Origin: Polaromonas sp. C04
GTDB lineage: Bacteria > Pseudomonadota > Gammaproteobacteria > Burkholderiales > Burkholderiaceae_C
NCBI RefSeq assembly: GCF_002002705.1
Contig: NZ_MUNS01000031.1
Span: 62,001 to 126,000, forward strand
Length of the DNA: 64,000 nt
Reading direction: 5' to 3'
Made by a program: the position numbers and the translations under genes. Below the pieces are notes generated by a model. That model saw only the letters and a program-made list of their open reading frames with translations. It was not told the DNA's origin and ran no database searches. Shown piece by piece: positions 14,812 through 24,427 of the stretch (its first letter is position 1; each line of letters begins with the position of its first letter).

Positions 14812-17142
14812 TCAGGTGGCGGCCGGACTCGGGTGCGGCGCGGACCTGGCAAGCAGGCTCACCGCCCAAGTCACGGCGGCCCCCACCGGCACGCCAAATA
14901 CGCCGGCCGAAATGGGCTGGATGCTGAACCACAGGCCGTCACCCTGCAGTCCGAGTGCCGCTCTGACGGCCGGTAGGTTGATGGCCATGTAGTACATCGT
15001 CAGGCCGAGGCCCGACAGCATGCCGGCAACGGCACCCTGGCGGGTTGTGCGGCGCCAGAAAATCCCGAGAACCATCGCCGGAACAAAGGCGGCCGCCGCC
15101 AGCGAGAACGACGCCGACACCAGATACAGGATATCGGCCGGTTTCTGCGCTGCCACATAGGCGGCCGCCAGCGCCACCAGCAGCAATGCAAATTTGGACA
15201 GCATGACGCGCTGCATGGCGCCCCGATGGTCCTTCACGCGGCCCACATAGGTGTCGTGCGCCAGGGCGTTGCCGATGGTCAGCAGCAAACCGTCCGCGGT
15301 CGACAGCGCTGCCGCCAGCCCGCCGGCGGCGACCAGGCCCGAAATGACATAAGGCAAACCGCCGAGCTCGGGCATGGCCAGCATCACCATGTCGGCACCC
15401 AGCTTGAGCTCGCCAAACTGCAGGAGGTGGTCGCCGTTGACATCGCTGACCGACAGCAGGGCCGGGTCCACCCGGGTCCATTGCGCCATCCAGGTGGGCA
15501 GGGTATCGAAGGGGTGCCCCACCAGCTTGCTCAACACCTCGAACTTGACCAACACGGCCAGCGCTGGCATGGCCACATACACCAGGGCAATAAACAGCAG
15601 CGACCACGCCACCGAGGTCCGTGTCTCGGCCACCGAGGGCGTCGTGTAATAGCGGGTCAGCAGGTGCGGCAAGCCGGCCGTGCCGACCATCAGGCAGAAC
15701 ATCAGCGCCAGAAAATTCAGGCGTGAAACCTGGAAGGCATGTTTCTGCGCTGGCGTGCCGTCTGGATCCCCGGCAAAAGCCCGGGCATGCGGTGGCAGGC
15801 CGCCCAGCGGTTGGGCGCGCGCCAGATTCTCCTGCATGGCCCGGGTCCACAGCTCCCGCGCTGCCGCGGCATCTCTCGGCAAGGCCGACAGCTGGCGACT
15901 GGCGGTAAATATCAGCGAGGCGTCGGTTTTCTGGTCGTGCAGCAACTGCAGCCTGGCGTGCAATGCTTCGCGCTCGCGCGTCAGGCTCGCTTGCACATCC
16001 TGCAATTTGAGTTCATAGACCCGGGCGCGGCGCGCGTATTCGGCCATCACGGCCCTCTCGGCGGGAGACCTGGCAAGCTGGTGCTCCAGCGCCGTGATTT
16101 TTTCAAGCTGCTGACCGTAAACCAGCGGCGCCAGCGGATTACCCAGCTGTTTGTAGGCCAGCCAGGACACCGGGATCAAAAAGGCCAGCATCAAAATCAC
16201 GTATTGCGACACCTGTGTCCACGTTACCGCGCGCATGCCGCCCAGGAACGAGCACACCAGCACGCCGCCCAGTCCCAACAGGATCCCGATCTCGAACTGC
16301 ACCCCGGTCAGGCGCGAGGTGATCAGCCCGACACCGTAAATCTGCGCCACCACATACGTAAACGAACAAAGGACGGCGGCAAAGGCCGCGATCAGGCGCG
16401 GCCAGCGGCCGCCAAAGCGCACGCGAAAATAGTCCGGGACGGTATAGAGTTCGAGCTTGCGCAAATGCGGCGCGATCAGCAAGCCGACCAGGCAGAACCC
16501 GCCGGTCCACCCCAGGATGTAGGCCAGGCCTCCGGGCTGGGTTTCGGTGCCCGAGAACCCTTGCAGGTAGAGACCGCCCGCGAGACTGATGAATGACGCC
16601 GCGCTCATCCAGTCGGCGGCCGTGGCCATGCCGTTGTACATGGCAGGGACATGCCGGCCGGCCACGTAATATTCGTCCGCGTCGGCGGTGCGGCAGTAGA
16701 TGCCGATGGCCGCATAAAACAGGACCGTGGCCAGCAGAAAAACGGCGCCAATCCACGCCTTTGACAAGCCGGCCTTTTCGGCCAGTGCCATCACCAGCAA
16801 AAACACGAGAAAACACGCCACATACGTGGCCAGAATCCGGTGCAGCCGGCGCTTGTAGTCCCTATAGACAGCGCCGTCGGCCATGACACTGGCGGGATCG
16901 CCGCCCTGGCGGTTGCGGATCCAGGCGTAGCAGGCCAGTATCGCAATAAAAACCAGTACGGCGCCTTGGGCGGAAAACCAGAAGTTGAACGGCCAGCCGG
17001 CTACAACGGCCTGCAGGTCGCGCGCAAAAAAGACCATCCCGAAAGACGCCACGCCCCAGACCAGCAACAAGGCGGCGCGCAGCCTGCCAAAGCCCGCCGT
17101 GACGGGGGGTCCTGCGGGGCTTGGCAGAGTCTGGTTTGGCAT
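14812..17142 (-). CDS. DUF4212-sodium:solute symporter fusion (VC_2705 type)
   Basis: A 776-residue membrane protein. Residues about 18-98 match the small DUF4212 symporter subunit (VWGVASFGMVFFA, WPFNFWFSAQGAVLVFIAIL), normally a separate gene just upstream of a VC_2705-type symporter; here both are one chain. The remainder is the SSS transporter: DEYYVAGRHVPAMYNGMATA, FISLAGGLYLQGF, GFCLVGLLIAPHLRKLELYT, and about 13 further membrane helices. A charged coiled-coil-rich stretch of about 130 residues (YGQQLEKITALEHQLARSP onward) interrupts the helices, as is usual in this subfamily. Substrate is probably a small carboxylate such as acetate; unproven. Confidence 0.88.
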   Translation of the reverse strand: MPNQTLPSPAGPPVTAGFGRLRAALLLVWGVASFGMVFFARDLQAVVAGWPFNFWFSAQGAVLVFIAILACYAWIRNRQGGDPASVMADGAVYRDYKRRLHRILATYVACFLVFLLVMALAEKAGLSKAWIGAVFLLATVLFYAAIGIYCRTADADEYYVAGRHVPAMYNGMATAADWMSAASFISLAGGLYLQGFSGTETQPGGLAYILGWTGGFCLVGLLIAPHLRKLELYTVPDYFRVRFGGRWPRLIAAFAAVLCSFTYVVAQIYGVGLITSRLTGVQFEIGILLGLGGVLVCSFLGGMRAVTWTQVSQYVILMLAFLIPVSWLAYKQLGNPLAPLVYGQQLEKITALEHQLARSPAERAVMAEYARRARVYELKLQDVQASLTREREALHARLQLLHDQKTDASLIFTASRQLSALPRDAAAARELWTRAMQENLARAQPLGGLPPHARAFAGDPDGTPAQKHAFQVSRLNFLALMFCLMVGTAGLPHLLTRYYTTPSVAETRTSVAWSLLFIALVYVAMPALAVLVKFEVLSKLVGHPFDTLPTWMAQWTRVDPALLSVSDVNGDHLLQFGELKLGADMVMLAMPELGGLPYVISGLVAAGGLAAALSTADGLLLTIGNALAHDTYVGRVKDHRGAMQRVMLSKFALLLVALAAAYVAAQKPADILYLVSASFSLAAAAFVPAMVLGIFWRRTTRQGAVAGMLSGLGLTMYYMAINLPAVRAALGLQGDGLWFSIQPISAGVFGVPVGAAVTWAVSLLARSAPHPSPAAT

Positions 17143-17192
17143 GAGCTTTCAATCATGCCATCGGGGCCCGGCCGGGACACTCAGGGTATTTG

Positions 17193-19607
17193 CTACAACC
17201 CGGCCAGTTGCTTCCAGGTGGCGATCACGCTGTCCGGATTCAGCGAGATGGAGGCGATGCCCTGATCGGCCAGCCATTTGGCCAGGTCGGGATGGTCGCT
17301 GGGCCCCTGGCCACAAATCCCGATGTACTTGCCTTGCGCCTTGCAGGCCGCAATCGCACGAACCAGCAGCGCCTTGACGGCGGGGTCGCGTTCGTCGAAA
17401 TCGGCCGCCAGCAACTCCAGGCCCGAGTCACGGTCCAGCCCCAGCGTAAGCTGGGTCAGGTCGTTCGAGCCAATCGAGAAACCATCGAAATACTGCAAAA
17501 ATTCGTCGGCCAGGATGGCGTTGCTGGGCACCTCGCACATCATGATGACCTTGAGCGCTGCCTCGCCCGATTCGCCGCGCTTGAGGCCGTGCTGGGCCAG
17601 CAGTGTGGTCACCTTCTCGGCCTGGCCCAGCGTGCGTACAAACGGCACCATGACCTGCACATTCGTCAGGCCCATGTCGTTGCGGACACGCTTGAGTGCT
17701 TCGCACTCCATCGCAAACGCCTCGCGGAAGTCGTCGCTGATGTAGCGCGCCGCACCGCGAAAACCGAGCATGGGGTTTTCCTCTTCGGGCTCGTAGCGTG
17801 AGCCGCCGATCAGCTTGCGGTATTCGTTGGATTTGAAGTCTGACAGGCGCACGATCACCGGCTTGGGCCAGAACGCCGCCGCGATGGTGGCCACGCCTTC
17901 GGCCACCTTGTCCACGTAGAAGGCCCGCGGGGAGGCATGGCCGCGCGCCACCGACTCCACGGCTTTTTTCAGGTCGGCATCGACGTTCGGGTAGTCCAGG
18001 ATGGCCTTGGGGTGCACGCCAATGTTGTTGTTGATGATGAATTCGAGCCGTGCCAGCCCCACGCCATGGTTGGGCAACTGGCAGAAATCGAACGCCAGCT
18101 GCGGGTTGCCCACGTTCATCATGATCTTGGTCTTGATCTCGGGCATGGCGCCGCGCTGCACCTCGGTCACCTCGGTCTCCAGCAGGCCATCGTAAATAAA
18201 ACCGGTGTCGCCCTCGGCACAGCTCACGGTCACCAGCGTGCTGTCCTTGAGCAGATCCGTGGCGTCGCCACAGCCGACCACGGCCGGAATGCCCAGTTCG
18301 CGCGCAATGATGGCCGCGTGGCAGGTGCGCCCGCCGCGGTTCGTCACGATGGCGCTGGCACGCTTCATCACGGGCTCCCAATTCGGGTCGGTCATGTCGG
18401 TGACCAGGATGTCGCCGGTCTGCACCTGGTCCATCTCGCTGATGCCATGCACCAGCCGGACCCGGCCCGTGCCGATTTTCTGGCCGATGGCGCGCCCCTC
18501 GGCCAGAACGGTGCGGCCTTGCCCCTGCTGACCCTTGAGCTTGTAGCGCAGCTCGGCCTTGTCGCCCTGCTGGCTCTTCACGGTCTCGGGCCGCGCCTGC
18601 AGGATGTAGAGCTGGCCGTCGGTCCCGTCCTTGCCCCACTCGATATCCATGGGCCGGCCATAGTGCTGCTCGATCACCAGCGCGTAATGCGCCAGCTGCT
18701 GCACGTCTGCATCGCTCAAAGAATAGCGGTTGCGCTGCTCGGCGGGCACGTCCACCGTCTTGATGAGCTTGCCCGTGGCCGCCTTTTCCTCAGGCGTCGC
18801 AAACACCATCTGGATCAACTTGGAGCCCAGGGCGCGGCGGATCACGGCTTGCTTGCCGGCCCGCAGCATGGGTTTGTGCACATAAAACTCGTCCGGGTTC
18901 ACGGCGCCCTGCACCACGGTCTCGCCCAGGCCATAACTGGAAGTGATGAACACCACGTCCTCAAAACCGGATTCGGTATCGAGGGTGAACATCACACCGG
19001 CCGCGCCCAGATCGGAGCGCACCATGCGCTGCACGCCGGCGGAAAGCGCCACGTCGGCGTGGGCAAAGCCCTTGTGCACGCGGTAGCTGATGGCGCGATC
19101 ATTGTAGAGCGAGGCGAACACCTCGCGCATCTTGTGCAGCACGTCGTCGATGCCCACCACGTTGAGGAAGGTCTCCTGCTGCCCGGCAAAGGATGCGTCG
19201 GGCAGGTCTTCGGCGGTGGCCGACGAGCGCACCGCAAACGAAGCAGCCGGGTTGCCGGCGCTCAAGGCGGCGAACGCATCGCGGATGGCTTTTTCCAGGC
19301 CGGCCGGAAACGGCTGGGCCTCGATCATCGCGCGAATCCCGGCGCCGGCGCCGGCCAGCGCGCGCACATCTTCCGTATCCAGCGTGGCCAGTTGCGCGCT
19401 GATGCGTTCGGCCAGTCCGTCAAACTGGAGGAACTCGCGAAACGCGTGCGCCGTGGTGGCAAAGCCGGTGGGAACGCGCACGCCGGTGGGCAGTTGCGAG
19501 ATCATCTCGCCGAGACTGGCGTTTTTGCCGCCAACCGCCTCGACGTCGGTCATTCTCAGGTTTTCAAACGGTACGACCAGGGCGGTCTTATCGAAAAGCG
19601 CAGACAT
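17193..19607 (-). CDS. ppsA: Phosphoenolpyruvate synthase
   Basis: An 804-residue PEP synthase (pyruvate + ATP to PEP + AMP + Pi), a gluconeogenic entry enzyme. It has the N-terminal ATP-grasp domain ([20 protein letters not shown]), the phospho-histidine loop [20 protein letters not shown], and the C-terminal barrel ending [17 protein letters not shown] and [23 protein letters not shown] 19607 is chosen because the 63 codons open upstream do not resemble the family. It is divergent from its regulator ppsR. Confidence 0.96.
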   Translation of the reverse strand: MSALFDKTALVVPFENLRMTDVEAVGGKNASLGEMISQLPTGVRVPTGFATTAHAFREFLQFDGLAERISAQLATLDTEDVRALAGAGAGIRAMIEAQPFPAGLEKAIRDAFAALSAGNPAASFAVRSSATAEDLPDASFAGQQETFLNVVGIDDVLHKMREVFASLYNDRAISYRVHKGFAHADVALSAGVQRMVRSDLGAAGVMFTLDTESGFEDVVFITSSYGLGETVVQGAVNPDEFYVHKPMLRAGKQAVIRRALGSKLIQMVFATPEEKAATGKLIKTVDVPAEQRNRYSLSDADVQQLAHYALVIEQHYGRPMDIEWGKDGTDGQLYILQARPETVKSQQGDKAELRYKLKGQQGQGRTVLAEGRAIGQKIGTGRVRLVHGISEMDQVQTGDILVTDMTDPNWEPVMKRASAIVTNRGGRTCHAAIIARELGIPAVVGCGDATDLLKDSTLVTVSCAEGDTGFIYDGLLETEVTEVQRGAMPEIKTKIMMNVGNPQLAFDFCQLPNHGVGLARLEFIINNNIGVHPKAILDYPNVDADLKKAVESVARGHASPRAFYVDKVAEGVATIAAAFWPKPVIVRLSDFKSNEYRKLIGGSRYEPEEENPMLGFRGAARYISDDFREAFAMECEALKRVRNDMGLTNVQVMVPFVRTLGQAEKVTTLLAQHGLKRGESGEAALKVIMMCEVPSNAILADEFLQYFDGFSIGSNDLTQLTLGLDRDSGLELLAADFDERDPAVKALLVRAIAACKAQGKYIGICGQGPSDHPDLAKWLADQGIASISLNPDSVIATWKQLAGL

Positions 19608-19825
19608 GGGAAAGCTCCAGAAGTTAAAACCGGGTCTGCGTGACGCGTTGCGCGCACAAGCGCCCCCGCGACGCTCATGCAAACAGCGCGACTTTGCTTT
19701 TCTTGTAGTGGGTCGGTGCCGTGCATGGGAGAATTCAAATAATTGGCGCCATTGTAGGCGCCGGCCTGCCCCCGTCAGGCGCCCCGCCATCGCCAACCGC
19801 TGAAAGCCCTAAATCCGTGTCGACC

Positions 19826-20647
19826 ATGCCCACCCGCACCGTTTTTTTCATCTCCGATGGCACGGGCATCACGGCGGAGACCTTCGGCAACGCCATCCTG
19901 GCGCAGTTCGAGATGAAACCGCGCCACGTGCGCCTGCCCTTCACCGACACGGTGGACAAGGCGCACCAGGCGGTGCGCCAGATCAACCACACGACGGAAA
20001 TCGAAGGCCAGAAACCCATCGTGTTCACGACGCTGGTGAGCATGGAGGTGCTCAGTGTGATCCAGCAGGGTTGCCAGGGCATGCTGCTGGACATGTTTGG
20101 CACTTTTGTGCGACCGCTGGAGATCGAGCTGGGCCTGAAATCCAACCACCGCATTGGCCGCTTCAGCGATGTCAGCCAGAGCAAGGCCTACCACGATCGC
20201 ATTGAAGCCATCAATTTCAGCCTGGCGCACGACGACGGGCAGTCGAACCGCGACCTGGAAAAATCGGATGTAATTCTGGTCGGCGTGAGCCGCAGCGGCA
20301 AGACACCGACCTCGCTGTACCTGTCCATGCAATACGGGCTCAAGGCGTCCAACTACCCCTTGATCCCGGAGGACTTCGAGCGCCGCCAGCTGCCGCCTGC
20401 GCTAATGCCACACCGCAAGAAGATTTTCGGCCTGAGCATCGAGCCCGAACGACTGAGCGAGATTCGCAACGAACGCCGCCCGAATTCGCGCTACGCCTCG
20501 ATCGAGAACTGCCGCATGGAAGTCAGCGAAGCCGAAGCCATGATGCGGCGCGCCGGCATCCGCTGGCTGTCCACCACCACCAAGTCGATCGAAGAAATCG
20601 CCACGACCATCCTGCAGGAACTCCAGCCGGAGCGGCTGACGTATTGA
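19826..20647 (+). CDS. ppsR: PEP synthase regulatory kinase/phosphorylase PpsR
   Basis: A 273-residue bifunctional DUF299 protein that inactivates and reactivates PEP synthase by ADP-dependent phosphorylation of a threonine. Starts MPTRTVFFISDGTGITAETF; the P-loop-like VGVSRSGKTPTSLYLSMQ and the C-terminal RYASIENCRMEVSEAEAMMR are family hallmarks. A GTG at 19817 three codons upstream is an alternative start. Divergent pairing with ppsA is the standard arrangement. Confidence 0.95.
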   Translation: MPTRTVFFISDGTGITAETFGNAILAQFEMKPRHVRLPFTDTVDKAHQAVRQINHTTEIEGQKPIVFTTLVSMEVLSVIQQGCQGMLLDMFGTFVRPLEIELGLKSNHRIGRFSDVSQSKAYHDRIEAINFSLAHDDGQSNRDLEKSDVILVGVSRSGKTPTSLYLSMQYGLKASNYPLIPEDFERRQLPPALMPHRKKIFGLSIEPERLSEIRNERRPNSRYASIENCRMEVSEAEAMMRRAGIRWLSTTTKSIEEIATTILQELQPERLTY

Positions 20648-20735
20648 ACGCGGCACGCGCCTGCGGTTGTGCAAGTCGCGCGGGCACCGCACAATCGACT
20701 CGATACCCATTTCTCAACCCTTACAGGAGAACGCC

Positions 20736-21212
20736 ATGAAAGGCGACGCCAAAGTCATCGAATACCTGCAAGCGCAGCTCAAAAACGAACTCACCGCCAT
20801 CAACCAGTACTTCCTGCACTACCGCATGCTCAAGCACTGGGGGCTGGACAAGCTGGCGAAGAAGGAATACGAGGAGTCCATGGGCGAGATGAAGCACGCC
20901 GACCGGCTGATGGACCGCATCTTCGTGCTCGACGGCCTGCCCAACCTGCAGGACCTGGCCAAGCTGCTGGTGGGCGAGGATGTGCCCGAAATCCTGGCCT
21001 GCGACCTGCAGTCCGAACAGGGCGCGCAGGCCACCGTCAAGGCCGGCATGGCGCACTGCGAAAGCGTGCGGGACTATGTCTCGCGCGACCTGCTGCAGGA
21101 CATCCTGAACGATACCGAAGAGCACATCGATTACCTGGAAACCCAGATTGAACTGCTCGGCAAGGTCGGGCTGCAAAACTACCTGCAATCGCAGATGGGC
21201 GAAGCCGGCTGA
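20736..21212 (+). CDS. bfr: Bacterioferritin
   Basis: A 158-residue four-helix ferritin that stores iron in a 24-mer with heme at subunit interfaces. It starts MKGDAKVIEYLQAQLKNELT; ferroxidase ligands are visible in LTAINQYFLHYRM, EESMGEMKHADRLMDRIFVL (with the heme-ligand methionine) and NDTEEHIDYLETQIELL. A TACAGGAGA ribosome-binding site precedes ATG 20736. It lies just upstream of the feo genes. Confidence 0.95.
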   Translation: MKGDAKVIEYLQAQLKNELTAINQYFLHYRMLKHWGLDKLAKKEYEESMGEMKHADRLMDRIFVLDGLPNLQDLAKLLVGEDVPEILACDLQSEQGAQATVKAGMAHCESVRDYVSRDLLQDILNDTEEHIDYLETQIELLGKVGLQNYLQSQMGEAG

Positions 21213-21284
21213 AACACCCTGCCCCAAGCCGCACGCGATAGCAGTGAGGGCCGCTCCCAGCGCGCGGACCCATGTCACGCCACG

Positions 21285-21326
21285 TTGACTCGATGAGAAT
21301 AAAATTGAATAATAACGATTCTCATA
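21285..21326 (+). promoter_or_regulatory. Feo promoter with Fur-box-like sequence
   Basis: TTGACT (21285-21290), 17 bases, AATAAT (21308-21313). The stretch TGAATAATAACGATTCTCA overlaps the -10 region and matches the imperfect inverted pattern of Fur boxes (TGATAAT-N-ATTATCA). Iron-dependent repression of feoAB is well known. Assigned by eye. Confidence 0.6.
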
Positions 21327-21362
21327 CTCAACAACCTGTCCGCGGCGGATAGAAGCCACCTC

Positions 21363-21695
21363 ATGTATCGCGCAGCAGTTTCAGATTTAGCCGCACCCTT
21401 TGTCGCGTCGCCGACTGCGCCCCAACTCGCGGTGGGTTTGGACACCTTGTCGGTGGCCGACCTGGCGGCTCATCTCGTCGCCACCATCACGGGGCTGGCG
21501 GAGCCCGATGGCCGGGCCAAGTCCACCGGCGTCGCGGCGCGGTTGGCGGAGCTGGGTTTCATCGTGGGCGAGACCGTCAGCGTACTGCATCGCGGGCCCG
21601 GTGGGCGCGAACCGATCGCCGTCCAGGTGGGCGACACGGTGTTTGCGCTGCGCCGCCTCGAGGCCAGTTGCATCCGGGTGATTCCAGCAGCATGA
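21363..21695 (+). CDS. feoA: Ferrous iron transport protein A
   Basis: A 110-residue SH3-like FeoA, with the domain in the second half: RLAELGFIVGETVSVLHRGP, GGREPIAVQVGDTVFALRRL. The first ~45 residues are a longer than usual leader, so an internal start is possible. FeoA is a cytoplasmic partner of FeoB. Its stop overlaps the feoB start (ATGA). Confidence 0.85.
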   Translation: MYRAAVSDLAAPFVASPTAPQLAVGLDTLSVADLAAHLVATITGLAEPDGRAKSTGVAARLAELGFIVGETVSVLHRGPGGREPIAVQVGDTVFALRRLEASCIRVIPAA

Positions 21696-23647
21696 ACGCC
21701 GCCACCCAGATGCCGCCGGGCATCGCCCTGCGTATCGCCCTGGTCGGCAATCCGAATTGCGGCAAGACCGCGCTGTTCAATCTGCTCACCGGCGCACGCC
21801 AGAAGGTGGCCAACTACGCGGGCGTGACAATCGAGCGCAAAGAGGGGTTTACGCGCCTGCCCGACGGCCGCGAAGTCTCCATCCTGGACCTGCCCGGCGC
21901 CTACAGCCTGAACCCGGCCAGCACCGACGAGGCCGTGACGCACGACGTGGTGATGGGCCGGCGCGCCGGAGAGACCCGGCCCGACGGCATCATCGCCGTG
22001 GTGGATGCCACCAACCTGCGCATGAACCTGCGCCTGGTGCTGCAGTTGCGCGCGCTGGGCCGCCCCATGGTGCTGGCGCTGAACATGATCGACGTGGCAC
22101 GCGCGCAGGGCCTGCAGATCGACGTCGCCCGGCTATCAAGCGAACTGGGTATGCCCGTGGTAGAGACGGTGGCGGTCAAGGCCAACTGGATCAGCAATTG
22201 GCTGGGCCGCTCCCGTGACAACGGCCGCGAAGCCCTGCTGCAGGCGGCGCAGGCCGCATTCCTGACCGACGTTTACGATGGTTTAAGGCCTCAAGCCCAT
22301 ACCCAGCCTGCGCAAGCAGCTACTAAAGATGTAGCACACCCGCCTTTGACACCGGCGGCGCTGCAAGCGCAGGTCAGATCGATTCTGGCGGCAGCGGTGC
22401 CCAATGCCGGCCAGATCAAGCGCTTCAACCACGGCATTGATTCGGTCGTGATGCACCCGGTGCTGGGCCTGCTCCTGCTGGGCGTGGTGCTGTTCCTGAT
22501 CTTCCAGGCGGTGTTTTCCTGGGCGAATCTGCCGATGGCGCTGATCCAGAACGGGGTCACCGGCGTGGGCACCCTGATCCAGCGGCACATGCCGCCCGGC
22601 ATGCTGCAGAGCCTGCTGGTGGACGGTGTGGTGGCGGGCGTGGGCAGCGTGCTGGTGTTTTTGCCGCAGATCCTGATCCTGTTCTTTTTCATCCTGCTGC
22701 TCGAAGACTCGGGCTACCTGCCGCGCGCGGCCTTCCTGCTGGACAACCTGATGGGCAAGGTCGGCCTGTCGGGCCGCGCCTTCATCCCGCTGCTGTCGAG
22801 CTTCGCGTGTGCCATTCCGGGCATCATGGCCACGCGCACCATCCCGAACTGGCGCGACCGGCTGTCCACCATCATGATTGCGCCCTTGATGACCTGCTCG
22901 GCGCGCCTGCCGCTGTACGCGCTGCTGATCAGCGCCTTTGTGCCGAAACGCGAGGTCGGCGGGTTCAACCTGCAGGGCATCACCCTGTTCGTGCTCTACG
23001 CCGCCGGCATCGTGTCGGCCATGGGCGTCGCCTGGGTCTTCAAGCGCATCTGGCTCAAGAGCAACTACCAGCCGCTGATGCTCGAGTTGCCGCCGTACCG
23101 CGTGCCCAACCTGCGCAACCTGGTGCTGGGCCTGTGGCAGCGTGCGCAAATCTTCCTGCAGCGCGTGGGGACCATCATTTTTTCGCTGATGGTGGTGTTG
23201 TGGTTCCTGTCGACCTTCCCCAGCCCGCCCGCGGGCGTGACGGGCCCGGCCATCCAGTACAGCTTTGCCGGCATGATTGGCCGGGCGCTGGAAGTGGTGT
23301 TTGCGCCGATCGGTTTCAACTGGCAGATTTCCATCGCGCTGGTGCCGGGCATGGCGGCACGCGAAGTGGCGGTGGGCGCGCTCGGCACGGTGTACGCGCT
23401 GTCCGCCACGGGCGAAGAGACGGCCAAGGCGCTGGTGCCGCTGATCGTGCAGAGCTGGTCGCTGGCCACGGCGTACTCGCTGCTGGCCTGGTACGTGTTT
23501 GCGCCGCAGTGCATTTCGACACTGGCCGTGGTCAAACGTGAAACCAACTCGTGGCGCTACCCGCTCTTGATGGCTGGGTATCTGTTTGCGCTGGCCTATG
23601 CGGCCTCGTTTATCACCTACCGCGTCGCGCTGGCGCTGACCTCATGA
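21692..23647 (+). CDS. feoB: Ferrous iron transporter FeoB
   Basis: A 651-residue Fe2+ transporter. The N-terminal G domain has GNPNCGKTALFNLLTG (G1), SILDLPGAYSLNP (G3) and LNMIDVA (G4). The membrane part has two gate repeats: SSFACAIPGIMATRTIPN and GMAAREVAVGALGTVYAL. ATG 21692 overlaps the feoA stop. A 48-nt repeat adds 16 residues (about 199-214) in the linker between the G domain and the first membrane helix. Confidence 0.95.
   Translation: MNAATQMPPGIALRIALVGNPNCGKTALFNLLTGARQKVANYAGVTIERKEGFTRLPDGREVSILDLPGAYSLNPASTDEAVTHDVVMGRRAGETRPDGIIAVVDATNLRMNLRLVLQLRALGRPMVLALNMIDVARAQGLQIDVARLSSELGMPVVETVAVKANWISNWLGRSRDNGREALLQAAQAAFLTDVYDGLRPQAHTQPAQAATKDVAHPPLTPAALQAQVRSILAAAVPNAGQIKRFNHGIDSVVMHPVLGLLLLGVVLFLIFQAVFSWANLPMALIQNGVTGVGTLIQRHMPPGMLQSLLVDGVVAGVGSVLVFLPQILILFFFILLLEDSGYLPRAAFLLDNLMGKVGLSGRAFIPLLSSFACAIPGIMATRTIPNWRDRLSTIMIAPLMTCSARLPLYALLISAFVPKREVGGFNLQGITLFVLYAAGIVSAMGVAWVFKRIWLKSNYQPLMLELPPYRVPNLRNLVLGLWQRAQIFLQRVGTIIFSLMVVLWFLSTFPSPPAGVTGPAIQYSFAGMIGRALEVVFAPIGFNWQISIALVPGMAAREVAVGALGTVYALSATGEETAKALVPLIVQSWSLATAYSLLAWYVFAPQCISTLAVVKRETNSWRYPLLMAGYLFALAYAASFITYRVALALTS
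22288..22335 (-). repeat. 48-nt two-hairpin element, copy 4 (in feoB)
   Basis: Minus strand: GCTAC-N7-GTAGC (22335-22319), 20 bases, GGGCTTGAGGC (22298-22288). It is read through in frame by feoB as part of RPQAHTQPAQAATKDVA, between the GTPase/GDI part and the membrane domain. Confidence 0.8.
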
Positions 23648-23919
23648 TGGGCACCGTTTTGCAGTCGCTGCTGGTCTATGTCATGGTGGCGTGTTGCACC
23701 GTTTACGCCGCGTGGACCCTGGCGCCCGCCAGCTTGAAGCGGCGTTTCGCCACCGCCTTGATGGCCATGTCGCCCCACTTGCGTTCGTCGCGCCGGCTGC
23801 AGGGCTGGGCGCAGCAAAAAGGCGGCTGTGGCTCCGGTTGCAGCGGCTGCAGCAGCGGGGCGGCGCCGACCGCCGCCACAACAAAACCAGTCAAGATCAG
23901 GTTCATCAAGCACCGGTGA
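23644..23919 (+). CDS. Small Cys-rich membrane protein linked to FeoB
   Basis: A 91-residue protein whose ATG overlaps the feoB stop (ATGA). It has one N-terminal membrane helix (TVLQSLLVYVMVACCTVYAAW), a basic segment, and a cysteine cluster GGCGSGCSGCSSG. Small cysteine-rich proteins often follow feoB in proteobacteria (FeoC-like or DUF6587-like); their role is not established. Tight coupling suggests it serves FeoB, perhaps sensing iron or redox state; this is inference. Confidence 0.75.
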   Translation: MMGTVLQSLLVYVMVACCTVYAAWTLAPASLKRRFATALMAMSPHLRSSRRLQGWAQQKGGCGSGCSGCSSGAAPTAATTKPVKIRFIKHR

Positions 23920-23984
23920 CATCACCCGCACGGATGACAGGGCCCCGTTTCCAGAGTTTGCAATACGCCTTTACATTTTCGTCG

Positions 23985-24014
23985 TTGCAAATGAGACGGA
24001 TTCGTATTTATAAT
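23985..24014 (+). promoter_or_regulatory. bfd promoter with possible Fur box
   Basis: TTGCAA (23985-23990), 18-base spacer, TATAAT (24009-24014). The spacer carries AAATGAGACGGATTCGTATTT, an imperfect inverted repeat of Fur-box type. It lies 40 bases before the bfd start. Confidence 0.55.
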
Positions 24015-24053
24015 CACTCATCTTCAACCGTCAGCCACTGACCGCCTGTCGCC

Positions 24054-24287
24054 ATGATTGTTTGTGTATGCCACCGGATCTCGGACCGCGAAATCGCCCG
24101 CTACGCGCGGGCCGGAATGGGTTTTGACGAGATTCAACTCGAACTCGGTGTGGCCACCCAGTGCGGCCAGTGCGAAGGTTGCGCCCGCGACGTGGTGGCG
24201 CAGTGCAACGCCTCGCACCCCGTTGCAGCATTGAACCGCGACGACTGCGGCGCGCCAGCCGGCACGCGGGCCTCCGCAAGCCTCTGA
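24054..24287 (+). CDS. bfd: Bacterioferritin-associated ferredoxin-like (2Fe-2S) protein
   Basis: A 77-residue BFD-like protein. The four cluster cysteines are in MIVCVCHRISDREI (CxC) and ATQCGQCEGCARD (CxxC). Bfd reduces the iron core of bacterioferritin to release Fe2+, fitting the bfr gene 3 kb upstream. The last ~25 residues extend beyond the usual domain. Confidence 0.9.
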   Translation: MIVCVCHRISDREIARYARAGMGFDEIQLELGVATQCGQCEGCARDVVAQCNASHPVAALNRDDCGAPAGTRASASL

Positions 24288-24295
24288 GGCCGCGC

Positions 24296-24370
24296 ATGGA
24301 ATTCCTCGCAACACTCGGCGCCAGCCTGATTCTGGTTGTCGGCTCGGTCTGGTGGGTTTTGCGCAAATAG
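24296..24370 (+). CDS. Possible 24-residue membrane peptide
   Basis: A tiny open frame (MEFLATLGASLILVVGSVWW followed by VLRK) between bfd and tonB. It encodes one hydrophobic helix with a basic end and starts 8 bases after the bfd stop. Size and position fit a small single-span protein, but nothing confirms translation and no homolog is recognised. Confidence 0.3.
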   Translation: MEFLATLGASLILVVGSVWWVLRK

Positions 24371-24427
24371 CGACAACACCCGGCCCGGCGAAACTTTGCA
24401 GCCGGGAACCCGTCCAACCCGTCCACC

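Noticed and set aside
22345-22400. Feo genes as horizontally acquired
   Set aside because: Base composition and codon use look like the neighbouring core genes; only the 48-nt element stands out.
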